DNA from: Halosimplex litoreum
GTDB lineage: Archaea; Halobacteriota; Halobacteria; Halobacteriales; Haloarculaceae
Length of the DNA: 64,000 bases
Direction of reading: 5' to 3'
NCBI RefSeq assembly: GCF_016065055.1
Contig: NZ_CP065856.1
Span: 2,727,836 to 2,791,835 of the forward strand
Shown piece by piece: positions 24,806 to 33,498 of the stretch. The position numbers and the translations under genes are program-made. The notes beneath the pieces are model-generated. The model saw nothing but the letters and a program-made list of their open reading frames with translations. It did not search any database and was not told where the DNA came from. Positions within the stretch are counted from its first letter, which is position 1. Each line of letters starts with the position of its first letter.

Positions 24806-26716
24806 ATGGATCCCGACGCGGTCCGGGACCGAGCCGGCGAGTTGCCCGCCGAGCCCGGCGTCTACCAGTTCCTCGCCCGCGAATCGCGCGGCCGAGCGAA
24901 GCGAGGCCACGGAACTGACGAGCGGCGAAGCCGCGAGTCCCGCGGGTCGGGCGTGGCCGACGGTGACGGCGGCGATCCGGCCGACGCCGAGTCCGTCGGA
25001 GCCGACGCCGACCTCGCCGAGACGGACTCCTACGAACGGGTCCTCTACGTCGGGAAAGCGGTGAACCTGCGGAGTCGCGTGCGGTCGTACGCCGACCCGC
25101 GCAGCGAGCGCATCCGGCGGATGGTCGCCGCGGCCGAGTCCGTCGAGGTGGCGGTCACCGACACGGAGACCCAGGCCCTCCTCCTCGAAGCGAACCTGAT
25201 CAAACGGCATCGGCCGCGGTACAACGTCCGGCTGAAAGACGACAAGTCCTACCCGCTGGTCCAGCTGACCGCTCACGAGTTTCCCCGGATCGAGATCACC
25301 CGCGACCCCGCTCCGGGCGCGACCGTCTTCGGCCCGTTCACCGACAAGGGCCGCCTGGAGACCGTGGTCAAGGCCGTCCGCGAGACCTACGGCCTGCGGG
25401 GCTGTTCGGACCACAAGTTCGAAAACCGCGACCGGCCGTGTCTCGACCACGACATCGGCCTCTGTTCGGGTCCCTGCGTCCCCGAGACCGACGTGGACGG
25501 CGAGGCCTACGTGGGCGACGCCGAGGCGGTCGAGCGGTTCTTCGAGGGGGAGACGGGGGCGCTGGCGGACCCGATCCGCCGCGAGATGGAGGCCGCGGCG
25601 GGCGACCGGGAGTTCGAGCGGGCGGCGAACTGCCGCGACCGGCTGGACGCGGTCGAAGCGATCCACGGCGAGGCCGGCGACGCGGTGGCGAACGAGGGCC
25701 GCCACGAGGACGCCGAGCGCGAGCGGGCGGTGGACGTGCTCGGCGTCGCCGTCGAGGGCGAGACCGCGACGGTCGCGCGCCTGCACAGCGAGGACGGCAA
25801 GCTTGTCGACCGCGAGCGCCACACGCTCGACGCGCCGGCGGGCGAACGCGCCGGTGCGGTGTTGGCGGCCTTTATCACCCAGTTCTACGCCGAGCGCGAG
25901 CTGCCCGACGCCGTCCTCTGTTCGGACCACCCCGACGACGCCGACCTGGAGGCGTGGCTGGAGCGGGAGGGCGTCGCCCTGCGGGTGCCCGGTGCCGGCC
26001 GCGAGGCGACGCTGGTCGACTTGGCGCTGAAGAACGCCCGCCGCCGGGACCGAAGGGACGACGAGGGGCGGGCGCTGGCCGACGCGCTCGGTCTGGACTC
26101 GCGGGTCGAGCGGATCGAGGGCTTCGACGTGAGCCACGCCCAGGGACGGTCGGCGGTCGGCAGCGACGTGACCGTCGTCGACGGCGAACCCGCGAAGGCC
26201 GACTACCGACGGAAGAAGCTGACCGACGAGAACGACGACTACGCGAACATGCGGTCGCTGGTTCGGTGGCGCGCCGACCGCGCCGTGGACGGCCGTGACG
26301 ACCGGCCCGACCCCGACCTGCTGCTCATCGACGGCGGTGAGGGCCAACTGGGCGCTGCGCGCGACGCGCTCGCGGCCGCGGGCTGGGACGTGCCCGCGAT
26401 CGCCCTCGCCAAAGACGAGGAACTGGTCGTGACTCCCACAGGGGTGTACGACTGGCCGGACGACGCCGGCCACCTGCATCTCCTCCAGCGCGCCCGCGAC
26501 GAGGCCCACCGCTTCGCCGTCCAGTACCACCAGACCCTTCGGGACGACGTCTCCACCGTGCTGGACGACATCGACGGCGTGGGCCCCGAGACGCGCAAGC
26601 GGCTCCTCCGGCGGTTCGGCAGCATCGAGAACGTCCGGTCGGCCTCCCGCGAGGAACTGGAGCGCGTCGACGGCGTCGGGGCCAAGACCGCCGGGACGCT
26701 CGCCGAGCGGCTGTGA
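24806..26716 (+). CDS. uvrC: Excinuclease ABC subunit C with an N-terminal insertion
   Basis: Endonuclease that cuts both sides of UvrB-marked DNA damage. 636 residues: GIY-YIG domain (GVYQFL, then [33 protein letters not shown]), Cys-containing region, UVR motif ([20 protein letters not shown]), RNase H-like endonuclease domain ([32 protein letters not shown]) and C-terminal HhH pair. About 55 residues (24-78; 24875-25039), charged and low-complexity, split the GIY part (GVYQFL) from VLYVGKA. UvrC normally has only a few residues there. The DNA in the insert carries palindromes. ATG 24806 is the start. Confidence 0.95.
   Translation: MDPDAVRDRAGELPAEPGVYQFLARESRGRAKRGHGTDERRSRESRGSGVADGDGGDPADAESVGADADLAETDSYERVLYVGKAVNLRSRVRSYADPRSERIRRMVAAAESVEVAVTDTETQALLLEANLIKRHRPRYNVRLKDDKSYPLVQLTAHEFPRIEITRDPAPGATVFGPFTDKGRLETVVKAVRETYGLRGCSDHKFENRDRPCLDHDIGLCSGPCVPETDVDGEAYVGDAEAVERFFEGETGALADPIRREMEAAAGDREFERAANCRDRLDAVEAIHGEAGDAVANEGRHEDAERERAVDVLGVAVEGETATVARLHSEDGKLVDRERHTLDAPAGERAGAVLAAFITQFYAERELPDAVLCSDHPDDADLEAWLEREGVALRVPGAGREATLVDLALKNARRRDRRDDEGRALADALGLDSRVERIEGFDVSHAQGRSAVGSDVTVVDGEPAKADYRRKKLTDENDDYANMRSLVRWRADRAVDGRDDRPDPDLLLIDGGEGQLGAARDALAAAGWDVPAIALAKDEELVVTPTGVYDWPDDAGHLHLLQRARDEAHRFAVQYHQTLRDDVSTVLDDIDGVGPETRKRLLRRFGSIENVRSASREELERVDGVGAKTAGTLAERL
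24880..24960 (+). repeat. Palindromic element inside uvrC
   Basis: The segment holds a perfect hairpin GCGGC-GAA-GCCGC (24922-24934) and a GGCCGAGCGAAGCGAGGCC inverted repeat just before it. The same GAGCGAAGCGAG core occurs upstream of uvrB. It coincides with the start of the extra residues in the GIY-YIG domain. Confidence 0.6.
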
Positions 26717-26771
26717 GCGCCGCCCGACGGAGCCGCGCCCGCCGGAGCCGCGCCCGCCAGGCGACACGTGA

Positions 26772-26778
26772 TTTATTA
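26772..26778 (+). promoter_or_regulatory. TATA-like box
   Basis: TTTATTA lies 31 bases before the ATG at 26810, giving a short or absent leader for the DUF5518-like gene. It follows uvrC after 55 bases. Confidence 0.55.
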
Positions 26779-26809
26779 CGCCGCCGCCGGAACTGTCGAC
26801 CGAACCGCT

Positions 26810-27268
26810 ATGTCCCGATCTGGTCCCGATTCAGGCCCCCTCCCCGGTTCGCTCTCGCGGACGTGGCAGTACGCCCTCGTCGGCGGCGTGATATCGATGC
26901 CACTCACGCTCGCCGCTTACTGGAGTTCCGGCGCGAGCGACTCGTTTTCGTTCAACATGGTCGTCGTCGGTGGAGTGGTCGCCGGCTTCCTCGCCCGCCG
27001 GTACTCGGCCGACGTGAGCGCTGCGAGTCTCAGGGCCGGCGTGATCGGCGGCCTGGCCGGCTACGTCTGGATGGCTCCGGGGATACTCGCCACCGCCGAA
27101 AGTTTCGCCGAGGCGTGGTCGTTCGCGCCCGCGACCGGACTGCTGTTCGCCGTCTTCAGTGCCGTCGTCCTCTGCATTGCAGCGATCCCGGGGCTGATCG
27201 GCGGCGTCGTCGGCGCCTGGATCTGCGGGGTGCTCGGTCGGGAGAGCCCGCCGACCGCGAGCGCCTGA
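26810..27268 (+). CDS. DUF5518-like membrane protein
   Basis: 152 residues from ATG 26810 (MSRSGPDSGP) with about four membrane helices. GGVVAGFLARRYSADVSAAS is the conserved basic loop seen in small haloarchaeal proteins that I know as DUF5518, and a Gly-rich helix pair with GLIGGVVGAWI ends the protein. Function unknown. The longer frame from 26768 covers the TATA box and is rejected. Confidence 0.8.
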   Translation: MSRSGPDSGPLPGSLSRTWQYALVGGVISMPLTLAAYWSSGASDSFSFNMVVVGGVVAGFLARRYSADVSAASLRAGVIGGLAGYVWMAPGILATAESFAEAWSFAPATGLLFAVFSAVVLCIAAIPGLIGGVVGAWICGVLGRESPPTASA

Positions 27269-27352
27269 GGCCGCTGGTTGCCGTCGACCGGTAGGCTCGC
27301 GCTACGCGCGAAGCCGGCGGGTAACTATCGGCGCGGTCGCCGACGACCCTCC

Positions 27353-27502
27353 ATGGCGTATCGAACGACCCTCGGGTGGTCGCTCATCAGTTCCGGCGTC
27401 GTCACGCTCCTGCTCGAATTCCTCCCGTACCCGTCGCTCTACTGGGGGGTTGGTCTGCTCGTCTTGGGACTTCTCGTCTTCTTCACGCGGCGGATCTACT
27501 GA
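27353..27502 (+). CDS. Small two-helix membrane protein
   Basis: 49 residues from ATG 27353, MAYRTTLGWSLISSGVV onward. It has two hydrophobic segments separated by PYPSLYWG, then a basic C-terminus FFTRRIY. The codon usage and hydrophobic pattern support a real gene, but I recognise no family. Confidence 0.65.
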   Translation: MAYRTTLGWSLISSGVVTLLLEFLPYPSLYWGVGLLVLGLLVFFTRRIY

Positions 27503-27571
27503 CGGCGCCGACCGAGCGGGTCCCCGCCCGTCCGAAACGGTCAACGGGGCGCCCCCCGTGGACCCGATACC

Positions 27572-28411
27572 GTGACAGACCCACCCTCGACCGACGCGGC
27601 GGACCGTCCGCCGGACGCCCTCGCCGCCGCGGCGCCCGAACGGCGGGTCGTCGAGACCGAGCGCCGACCGCACGACGCCGATCGGGCGACCGCCGCGAAC
27701 CCCGTCCACGCGGTCGGGATCGGTCCCGGGAGCCTCGAGTACCTCACCCCGCGGGGCGAGCGGGCGATCCGCGAGGCCGACGCGGTCGTCGGGTTCGAGA
27801 CCGTCGTCGACTACGTCCGCGACCGGATCGACGGCGACGTCTTCGCCTGCGGTTACGACGACCAGGGTGAGACGCTGGCCGCGTTCGCCGACCGCGTCGC
27901 CGACGGCGCCGCGGGGACGGCGGTGTTGATGGGCGACCCCAACGTCTCGGGGTACCAGTTCCTCGGTCGCGTCGAACGGGCCGTCGACGATCCGGTCGAG
28001 GTCGTGCCGGGGATCTCCGCGGTCCAGGTCGCCGCGAGCCGTGCCCGGACGCCGATCGAGGACGCGACGTTCGTCACGCTCCACAGGCGCGGCGACCTGA
28101 CCGCCGCCCGCGAGCGACTGCGGGCCGCGGTCGGCGACCGCCACCTGCTCGTGCTCCCGCGACCCTACGACCTGATGCCCGGGGACGTGGCCGCCGACCT
28201 GTGCGACGCCGGCGCCGACCCGGCCCTCACCGCGCTCGTCTGCGAGCGACTCACCCACGCCGACGAAGCGGTGACGCGGGCCACGCTCGGCGAACTGGCG
28301 GCCCACGCGGGCGGCGACGGCCCCGACGACACGCCCTTTTCGGATCTGTCGGTGCTGGTCGTCCGGGCCGACGACCCCGAGCCGGGGCGAACGGGAGGCC
28401 GCGACGAATGA
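27572..28411 (+). CDS. cbiE: Precorrin/cobalt-precorrin methyltransferase, CbiE-type
   Basis: SAM-dependent methyltransferase of cobalamin synthesis, 279 residues. The TP-methylase fold is shown by VGIGPGSLEYLTPR (about residue 49), the acidic loop, LMGDPNVSGYQFLGR and VVPGISAVQVAASR. The order and content fit CbiE (C5 methylation of the corrin ring) better than the other CbiH/F/L paralogues, which I cannot fully exclude. The N-terminus has an unusual acidic/Ala-rich extension of about 45 residues, and no internal ATG/GTG is available to shorten it. The stop overlaps the cobB start (ATGA). Confidence 0.85.
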   Translation: MTDPPSTDAADRPPDALAAAAPERRVVETERRPHDADRATAANPVHAVGIGPGSLEYLTPRGERAIREADAVVGFETVVDYVRDRIDGDVFACGYDDQGETLAAFADRVADGAAGTAVLMGDPNVSGYQFLGRVERAVDDPVEVVPGISAVQVAASRARTPIEDATFVTLHRRGDLTAARERLRAAVGDRHLLVLPRPYDLMPGDVAADLCDAGADPALTALVCERLTHADEAVTRATLGELAAHAGGDGPDDTPFSDLSVLVVRADDPEPGRTGGRDE

Positions 28412-29727
28412 AGGGCCTGGTCCTCGGCGGGACGAGTTCCGGCGTCGGCAAGACCGTCGCGACGCTCGCCGTCGTCCGCGCCCTCGACCGCGAGGGCGTC
28501 GCCGTTCAGCCGGCCAAGGCCGGCCCCGACTTCATCGACCCGAGCCACCACGAGCGCGTCGCCGGTCGCCGTTCGCGGACGCTCGACCGCTGGCTCCAGG
28601 GCGAGGACGGCCTCCGGCGCAACTACTACCGCGGTGAGGGCGACGTCTGCGTCGTCGAGGGTGTCATGGGGCTGTACGACGGCGACGCCTCCTCGACGGC
28701 GATGGTCGCCGAGACGCTCGACCTGCCCGTCGTCCTCGTCGTCGACGCCGAGGCGGGGATGGAGAGCGTCGCCGCCACCGCCGTCGGCTTCCGCGAGTAC
28801 GCGTCCCACGCCGGTCGGGACATCGACCTGACGGGCGTGATCGCCCAGCGCGCCCACGGCGGCCGACACGCCGAGGGGATCCGGGAGGCGCTGCCCGAGG
28901 ACCTGACCTACGTCGGCCGGATCGCACCCGACGACGACCTCGACATCCCGGACCGACACCTCGGCCTCCACATGGGCGGCGAATCGCCGCTCGACGAGGG
29001 CGCGGTGGACGCCGCCGCCGCACACCTCCGAGTCGACCGGCTGCGCGAAGTGGCCCGGGAACCGGCCGAACCGGACGACCAGGGGTTCACCGCGGCGCAA
29101 CCCGAGCGTGGCGACGGCGACCGCCCCCGCGTCGCCGTCGCGCGCGACGATGCCTTCTGCTTCGCCTACCCGGCGACGCTCGAACGGATCCGCGAGCGGG
29201 GCGAACTCGTCCCGTTCGCGCCCGCCGACGGCGAGGCCCTCCCCGACTGCGACGGCGTCTACCTCCCCGGCGGCTACCCCGAGAACCACGCCGCCGCCCT
29301 CGCCGAGAGCCCCGCACTCGACACGCTGGCCGACCGCGCCGCCGACGGTCTCCCCGTCTTCGGCGAGTGCGGCGGGCTGATGGCCCTCTCGGAGTCGCTG
29401 ACGACGACGGAGGGGACGACCCACGAGATGGCCGGCGTCCTGCCCGCCGACGTGGCGATGCGCGACCGGTATCAGGCGCTGGACCACGTCGAGCTGCGTG
29501 CGCGGACCGACACCCTCACCGCAGCGGCGGGCGAGCGTCGCCGAGGCCACGAGTTCCACTACTCGACGGCCGACCCCGCCGGCGACGCCCGCTTCGCCTT
29601 CGACGTGGAACGCGGCGAGGGCATCGCCGACGGTCGCGACGGCCTCACCGAACACCGGACGCTCGGCACCTACTGCCACTGCCACCCCGAGAGCGGCGCC
29701 GTCGACGCCTTCCTCGACGCGCTGTAG
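28408..29727 (+). CDS. cobB: Cobyrinic acid a,c-diamide synthase
   Basis: ATP- and glutamine-dependent amidation of the corrin ring carboxylates a and c. 439 residues: a P-loop-like start MKGLVLGGTSSGVGKT, the FIDPSHHE and VMGLYDG motifs of the CobQ/CobB/BioD-like domain, then a C-terminal class I glutamine amidotransferase with nucleophile Cys in VFGECGGLMALSE and His in GHEFHYS. Also called CbiA/CobB. The ATG at 28408 overlaps the cbiE stop by four bases. Coupling to cbiE gives a two-gene cobalamin operon, with the remaining genes elsewhere. Confidence 0.95.
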   Translation: MKGLVLGGTSSGVGKTVATLAVVRALDREGVAVQPAKAGPDFIDPSHHERVAGRRSRTLDRWLQGEDGLRRNYYRGEGDVCVVEGVMGLYDGDASSTAMVAETLDLPVVLVVDAEAGMESVAATAVGFREYASHAGRDIDLTGVIAQRAHGGRHAEGIREALPEDLTYVGRIAPDDDLDIPDRHLGLHMGGESPLDEGAVDAAAAHLRVDRLREVAREPAEPDDQGFTAAQPERGDGDRPRVAVARDDAFCFAYPATLERIRERGELVPFAPADGEALPDCDGVYLPGGYPENHAAALAESPALDTLADRAADGLPVFGECGGLMALSESLTTTEGTTHEMAGVLPADVAMRDRYQALDHVELRARTDTLTAAAGERRRGHEFHYSTADPAGDARFAFDVERGEGIADGRDGLTEHRTLGTYCHCHPESGAVDAFLDAL

Positions 29728-29797
29728 CCGTTTCTCTCAGGCCCGGTCGACGGCCCCCGTTCCCCGCGCAACTCCATTTTGTATCGCGAAATGCAAT

Positions 29798-29805
29798 TTA
29801 TAAAT
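29798..29805. promoter_or_regulatory. Strong palindromic TATA-like site in a convergent gap
   Basis: TTTATAAA at 29798-29805 is self-complementary and lies in an AT-rich island (29773-29810) between the 3' ends of cobB and the alpha/beta hydrolase gene. No conventional gene starts after it. A GTG at 29828 lies 22 bases downstream, opening a 77-codon frame that is mostly antisense to the hydrolase gene. Confidence 0.5.
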
Positions 29806-29893
29806 CCGATCGGACCGCTCGAAGCACGTGCGAGAACGCCGGCGAAGCGGTCGCTCGGCGGGCTGGATCGGGAATTTCGCTGGAGACGAGTGG

Positions 29894-30745
29894 CTATCGC
29901 GGGACGAACTCGCCGATCAGGTCGACGACGGCGTCCGGTCGCTCGCGGGGCGCCCAGTGAGCGCAGTCCTCGAGGAGCTGGAACTCCGCGTCGGGGATGC
30001 GGGCGGCCGCCCGATCGCTCCAGTGGTAGGGGAACACCTCGTCGCACTCGCCGTGGAGTAGCAGCGTCGGGGTGTCGAGGCCGTCGAGGCGGCCGGTGAA
30101 ATCCGTCCGGTAGCCATCGGGGCCGACTTCCGCGGCGCGAAAGCTCCGGTAGGCCTTCCCGACGCCGGGGCGCTTGGCCTCTTCCCAGACGGCGTCGACT
30201 GCCTCCGCCGAGAGGCGATCGGTGTCGTGGACGATGGTCCCCAGGCTGGCCTTCGTGAACCCCCGACTGCGCCGCATCAACGCGATAGCGAGCCTGTTGG
30301 TCACCCCCTGTTTCGACAGCAGACGCGTGAGCCCGCCGTTGGGGAGTTCGGTCCCGAGCCCGTAGCTGTCGAGCAGGACGAGCCTGTCGACGCGCGCAGG
30401 CGACCGGAGTGCGAGTCCCAGCGCGGCGCCGCCGCCCATCGAGATGCCGGCGACCGCGGGCCGGTCGAGGCCGACCGTCTCGACGAACGCCTCGACCACC
30501 TCGACGTGGGTGTCCAGCGAGTAGGTCACGTCGGGCTTGGCGCTGCGACCGTACCCCAGGAGGTCGGGCGCGACCACGCGATAGTCGCGTGCGAGCGGGC
30601 CGAGGACGGCACCCCAGCTCACGCTCGCCGCGTCGACGATCCCGCCGTGCAGGAGGACGAGCGGCGGATCCGCCGGGTCGCCGGCGGCCAGGTAGTGAAC
30701 CCGATAGCCGTCGACGACGGCCGTCTCGTGACTTGCCTCGACCAT
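29894..30745 (-). CDS. Alpha/beta hydrolase
   Basis: Cytosolic hydrolase of 283 residues. The oxyanion motif is LLHGG; the nucleophile elbow GISMGG carries Ser (about residue 99); the acid Asp is in LLHGECDEVFP, and the C-terminal His in ALEDCAHWAP. It is similar to the esterase/2-hydroxymuconic semialdehyde hydrolase group. It is 25 bases downstream of a second, unrelated-length hydrolase gene on the same strand and may be in one operon with it. Confidence 0.93.
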   Translation of the reverse strand: MVEASHETAVVDGYRVHYLAAGDPADPPLVLLHGGIVDAASVSWGAVLGPLARDYRVVAPDLLGYGRSAKPDVTYSLDTHVEVVEAFVETVGLDRPAVAGISMGGGAALGLALRSPARVDRLVLLDSYGLGTELPNGGLTRLLSKQGVTNRLAIALMRRSRGFTKASLGTIVHDTDRLSAEAVDAVWEEAKRPGVGKAYRSFRAAEVGPDGYRTDFTGRLDGLDTPTLLLHGECDEVFPYHWSDRAAARIPDAEFQLLEDCAHWAPRERPDAVVDLIGEFVPR

Positions 30746-30770
30746 ACGGTCCGGTCGCCCGCCGGACCAA

Positions 30771-31712
30771 TCAATCCCGCGGCGCGATATCGAACACGCG
30801 AACTCGAGCGTCTAGCAGCGTCATCAGGTGGTCGCCGTCGAGGACGGTCACGTCGGCGTCGGGCAGTCGGTCCCGCAGGCGTTCGGCGTCTTCCAACGGG
30901 ACGTTCGCGTCGTCGCTGCCGTGCCACAGGCGGACCGGTACCGCCACGTCCGTCGGCGAGACGCCCCAGCCCTCGCCGACCCAGACGAGTTCGGTGACCG
31001 CGCCGTCGCGCGAGCGACCGAGGGCTTCGAGGAAGTCCGCGCGAACGAGTTCGGCCGCGTCGGCCGAAACGTCTCCGGGGTCGTCGGTGTACTGCGCGAG
31101 CACGGTCGACGGTCCGCTCCGCTCGGCCAGTCGGACCTGCGCCCGGAGAGCCGCCCTGAGGAGCCGCGGCGTCGTCGCCGCCAGTCGGCCCAGGAGGCGC
31201 TGGAGCGGCGGCGTCTCGGTGGCGACCGACGGCGGCGCGGCCCCCGAGACGAGGTCGAGCCGGCCGACCAGATCCGGCCGTTCCGACCCGAGCGCGAGCG
31301 CGTCGGCGGCGCCGCCGGAGAACGCGACGACGCGCGCCCGCTCGACCCCGGCGTCCGCGAGCAGCGGTTCGAACCACGCGGCCGCGTCGGCCGGCCCCCG
31401 TCCCGGCCAGTCCGAGGACTCGCCGAACCCCGGCCGATCCGGGGCGAGCAGGCGGACGCCGGCCTCACGCGCGGCGTCGTCGAGGAGCGCGCTCAGCCGC
31501 CGCGAGCCCGGCGTCCCGTGGAGGAAGACGGCCGGCTCGCCGTCGGCCGTCCCGTACTCGGCGTACGCTAACTCTCGTCCTGTCGTCCCGTATTCGACCG
31601 TTCGCGGCTCGTCGCCGGTGTCGGCCGCCGTCGGCGCGGCGCCGGTCTCGCCACCGTCCGACGACGCGGTGTCGGTCCCGTCGGTGCGCTCCGCGGGGGT
31701 CGACTGGCTCAT
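30771..31712 (-). CDS. Alpha/beta hydrolase
   Basis: 313 residues from ATG 31712. An acidic/Thr-rich N-terminal stretch (about 40 residues) precedes VFLHGTPGSRRLSALLDDA (oxyanion region) and the nucleophile elbow FSGGAAD. A catalytic Asp region LWHGSDDANVP and the His in LDGDHLMTLLDA complete the triad. The earlier in-frame ATG at 31808 is antisense to the divergent HTH gene and is rejected. Substrate unknown. Tandem with the preceding hydrolase. Confidence 0.92.
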   Translation of the reverse strand: MSQSTPAERTDGTDTASSDGGETGAAPTAADTGDEPRTVEYGTTGRELAYAEYGTADGEPAVFLHGTPGSRRLSALLDDAAREAGVRLLAPDRPGFGESSDWPGRGPADAAAWFEPLLADAGVERARVVAFSGGAADALALGSERPDLVGRLDLVSGAAPPSVATETPPLQRLLGRLAATTPRLLRAALRAQVRLAERSGPSTVLAQYTDDPGDVSADAAELVRADFLEALGRSRDGAVTELVWVGEGWGVSPTDVAVPVRLWHGSDDANVPLEDAERLRDRLPDADVTVLDGDHLMTLLDARVRVFDIAPRD

Positions 31713-31766
31713 CGATCGATCGTAATCACGCTGGACCCTCGGCCGTTGTCCCGGATCAGTACGGTC

Positions 31767-31774
31767 TTTTATAT
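31767..31774 (+). promoter_or_regulatory. TATA-like box of the HTH-10 gene
   Basis: TTTTATAT ends 20 bases before the ATG at 31795, the shortest workable spacing for a leaderless transcript. It is one of the most AT-rich spots in the window. Confidence 0.6.
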
Positions 31775-31794
31775 GCAGATGGAAGCGGCGACCG

Positions 31795-32439
31795 ATGCGG
31801 CAGGTCACCTTCGAGACGACGTACCCACCCGAGGCGGCTCACCCGATCCACCGGCGACTGGCGGACGAGGGGCCGGCGACGCGGGCCGACGTGCTGATCT
31901 GGGGGCCGACGGCCGACGTGACGGCGCTCGTCTGGTTCGACGGGGAACCGTCGGCGGTGGAGGAAGTGCTCGACGCGGTCGACTCGGCGACGGGGACGCA
32001 GCTGGTCGCCGCCGACGACGGAACCTACGCGTTCGTCCGTCAGTCCGAGTACGAACTCCCCGACGACGCGCTGGAAGCGGTCGCCGGCTCGCGAGTCGCC
32101 TTCGTGCCGCCACTTTCGTTCCGGGCGTCGGGCGTCGCGCGGTTCGAAGCGGTCGGCGAACCGGCCGCCGTTTCGGAGTTCTACGGGGACCTGGACGCGG
32201 CTTTCGACACGGCGGTGGTCCGGGTTCGCGAGTTCCGCCGCTGGCCCGAGCCAGCGCGGTTGACCGACCGCCAGCGGCAGGCGCTGGAAGCCGCCGTCGC
32301 CGTCGGCTACTACGACGTAGACCGGTCGGGCTCGGTCACCGACGTGGCGGCGGAACTGGACTGCGCACCCAGTACGGCGGGCGAACTCCTGCGGCGGGCG
32401 GAATCGACGGTTCTGACGGCGTTCGTCGGCGAGTCGTGA
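31795..32439 (+). CDS. Bacterio-opsin-activator-type HTH-10 regulator
   Basis: 214-residue transcription factor of the Bat/HTH_10 family. The N-terminal two thirds form a GAF/Bat-type sensor part (MRQVTFETTYPPEA; ALVWFDGEPSAVEE). The C-terminal HTH spans LTDRQRQALEAAVAVGYYDV, VTDVAAELDCAPSTAGELLR and ends AFVGES. The target genes are unknown. It is divergent from the alpha/beta hydrolase pair at 31712, so it may regulate these; this is inference only. Confidence 0.9.
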   Translation: MRQVTFETTYPPEAAHPIHRRLADEGPATRADVLIWGPTADVTALVWFDGEPSAVEEVLDAVDSATGTQLVAADDGTYAFVRQSEYELPDDALEAVAGSRVAFVPPLSFRASGVARFEAVGEPAAVSEFYGDLDAAFDTAVVRVREFRRWPEPARLTDRQRQALEAAVAVGYYDVDRSGSVTDVAAELDCAPSTAGELLRRAESTVLTAFVGES

Positions 32440-32527
32440 CCGCCTCGGCACGATCGCTCGGGCGTCGGTCGCCGGCAGGCGTCGCGGCAACCGCAACCTG
32501 AAGGGTCGGGCGGCGCCAACGTGTGGT

Positions 32528-33340
32528 ATGCCCACGCTCTCCGAGATCCGGGTCTACCCCGTCAAGTCGCTCGACCCCGAACCCGTTCAGTCGGTCCGGC
32601 TGACCGACGCGGGCGCTATCGCGGCCGACCGCGAGTACGCCCTGTTCGACGCCGACGGCGACTACGTCAACGGGAAAAGCGAGCGTCGGATCCACCGCAT
32701 CCGCTCCGAGTTCGACTTCGAGACTGGTGAACTCCGCCTGCGCGAAGAGGGAACCGACGGCTGGGACCGGTTCGACCCCGACGCCGACCGCGACGGGCTC
32801 GAAGCGTGGTTCGGCGACTTTCTGGGCTACGACGTGACCGTCCGACGCGACGACGAACGGGGGTATCCCGACGACACGAACGCCGGCGGGCCGACGCTCG
32901 TCTCGACGGGCACGCTCGAAGCCGCCGCCGAGTGGTTCGACGGGGAGTCGGGGCGACCGGCGATCGACGCCCCGGAACTCCGGCGACGCTTTCGCCCGAA
33001 CCTCGTCGTCGACGCGCCCGCCTTCTGGGAGGACCGACTGTACGCAGATCGCGAGTCGACCGTCCCCTTCTCCGTCGGCGGCGTCGCGTTCGCCGGCGTC
33101 AACCCCTGTCAGCGCTGCGTCGTCCCGACACGGGACCCGACGACCGGCGAGGCCGACGACGGCTTCCGCGAGCGGTTGATCGAGCGCCGCCGGGCGACCC
33201 TGCCCGAGTGGGTCGACCGCGACTGGTACGACCACTTCTACCGACTGATGGTCAACACCCGCGTCCCCGGCGCCCCCGCGACGCTCTCGGTCGGAAACTC
33301 GGTCACCTGCGACCGCGAACCGACCGCTGACGCGGCCTGA
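32528..33340 (+). CDS. MOSC-domain protein, molybdenum cofactor sulfurase-type
   Basis: 270 residues. The N-terminal MOSC_N beta barrel (MPTLSEIRVYPVKSLDPEPV) is followed by the C-terminal MOSC domain with the conserved Cys motif NPCQRCVVPTRDPTTG. The family binds the Mo cofactor or transfers sulfur to it (mARC/MOCOS C-terminal type). The length is normal. The ATG is at 32528. No molybdenum enzyme is adjacent. Confidence 0.9.
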   Translation: MPTLSEIRVYPVKSLDPEPVQSVRLTDAGAIAADREYALFDADGDYVNGKSERRIHRIRSEFDFETGELRLREEGTDGWDRFDPDADRDGLEAWFGDFLGYDVTVRRDDERGYPDDTNAGGPTLVSTGTLEAAAEWFDGESGRPAIDAPELRRRFRPNLVVDAPAFWEDRLYADRESTVPFSVGGVAFAGVNPCQRCVVPTRDPTTGEADDGFRERLIERRRATLPEWVDRDWYDHFYRLMVNTRVPGAPATLSVGNSVTCDREPTADAA

Positions 33341-33413
33341 AGCCGCTATCCTCCGTCCGCTCTCGACTCGTCGACTTCGCCACACGCGCCTCGATAAACC
33401 TCTATCCGCGATA

Positions 33414-33427
33414 CGGAACCGGTTCCG
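33414..33427. repeat. 14-base perfect palindrome in a convergent gap
   Basis: CGGAACCGGTTCCG lies between the 3' ends of the MOSC gene and the first PQQ-propeller gene. It may act as a bidirectional transcription end, although no T tract follows. Confidence 0.45.
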
Positions 33428-33498
33428 CGACGGGGTGGCAGCGGCTGGGGACGGTAGGCGGCTCGGAGACCACGAGCGGTGAGAAATCCGTCGCCGAG

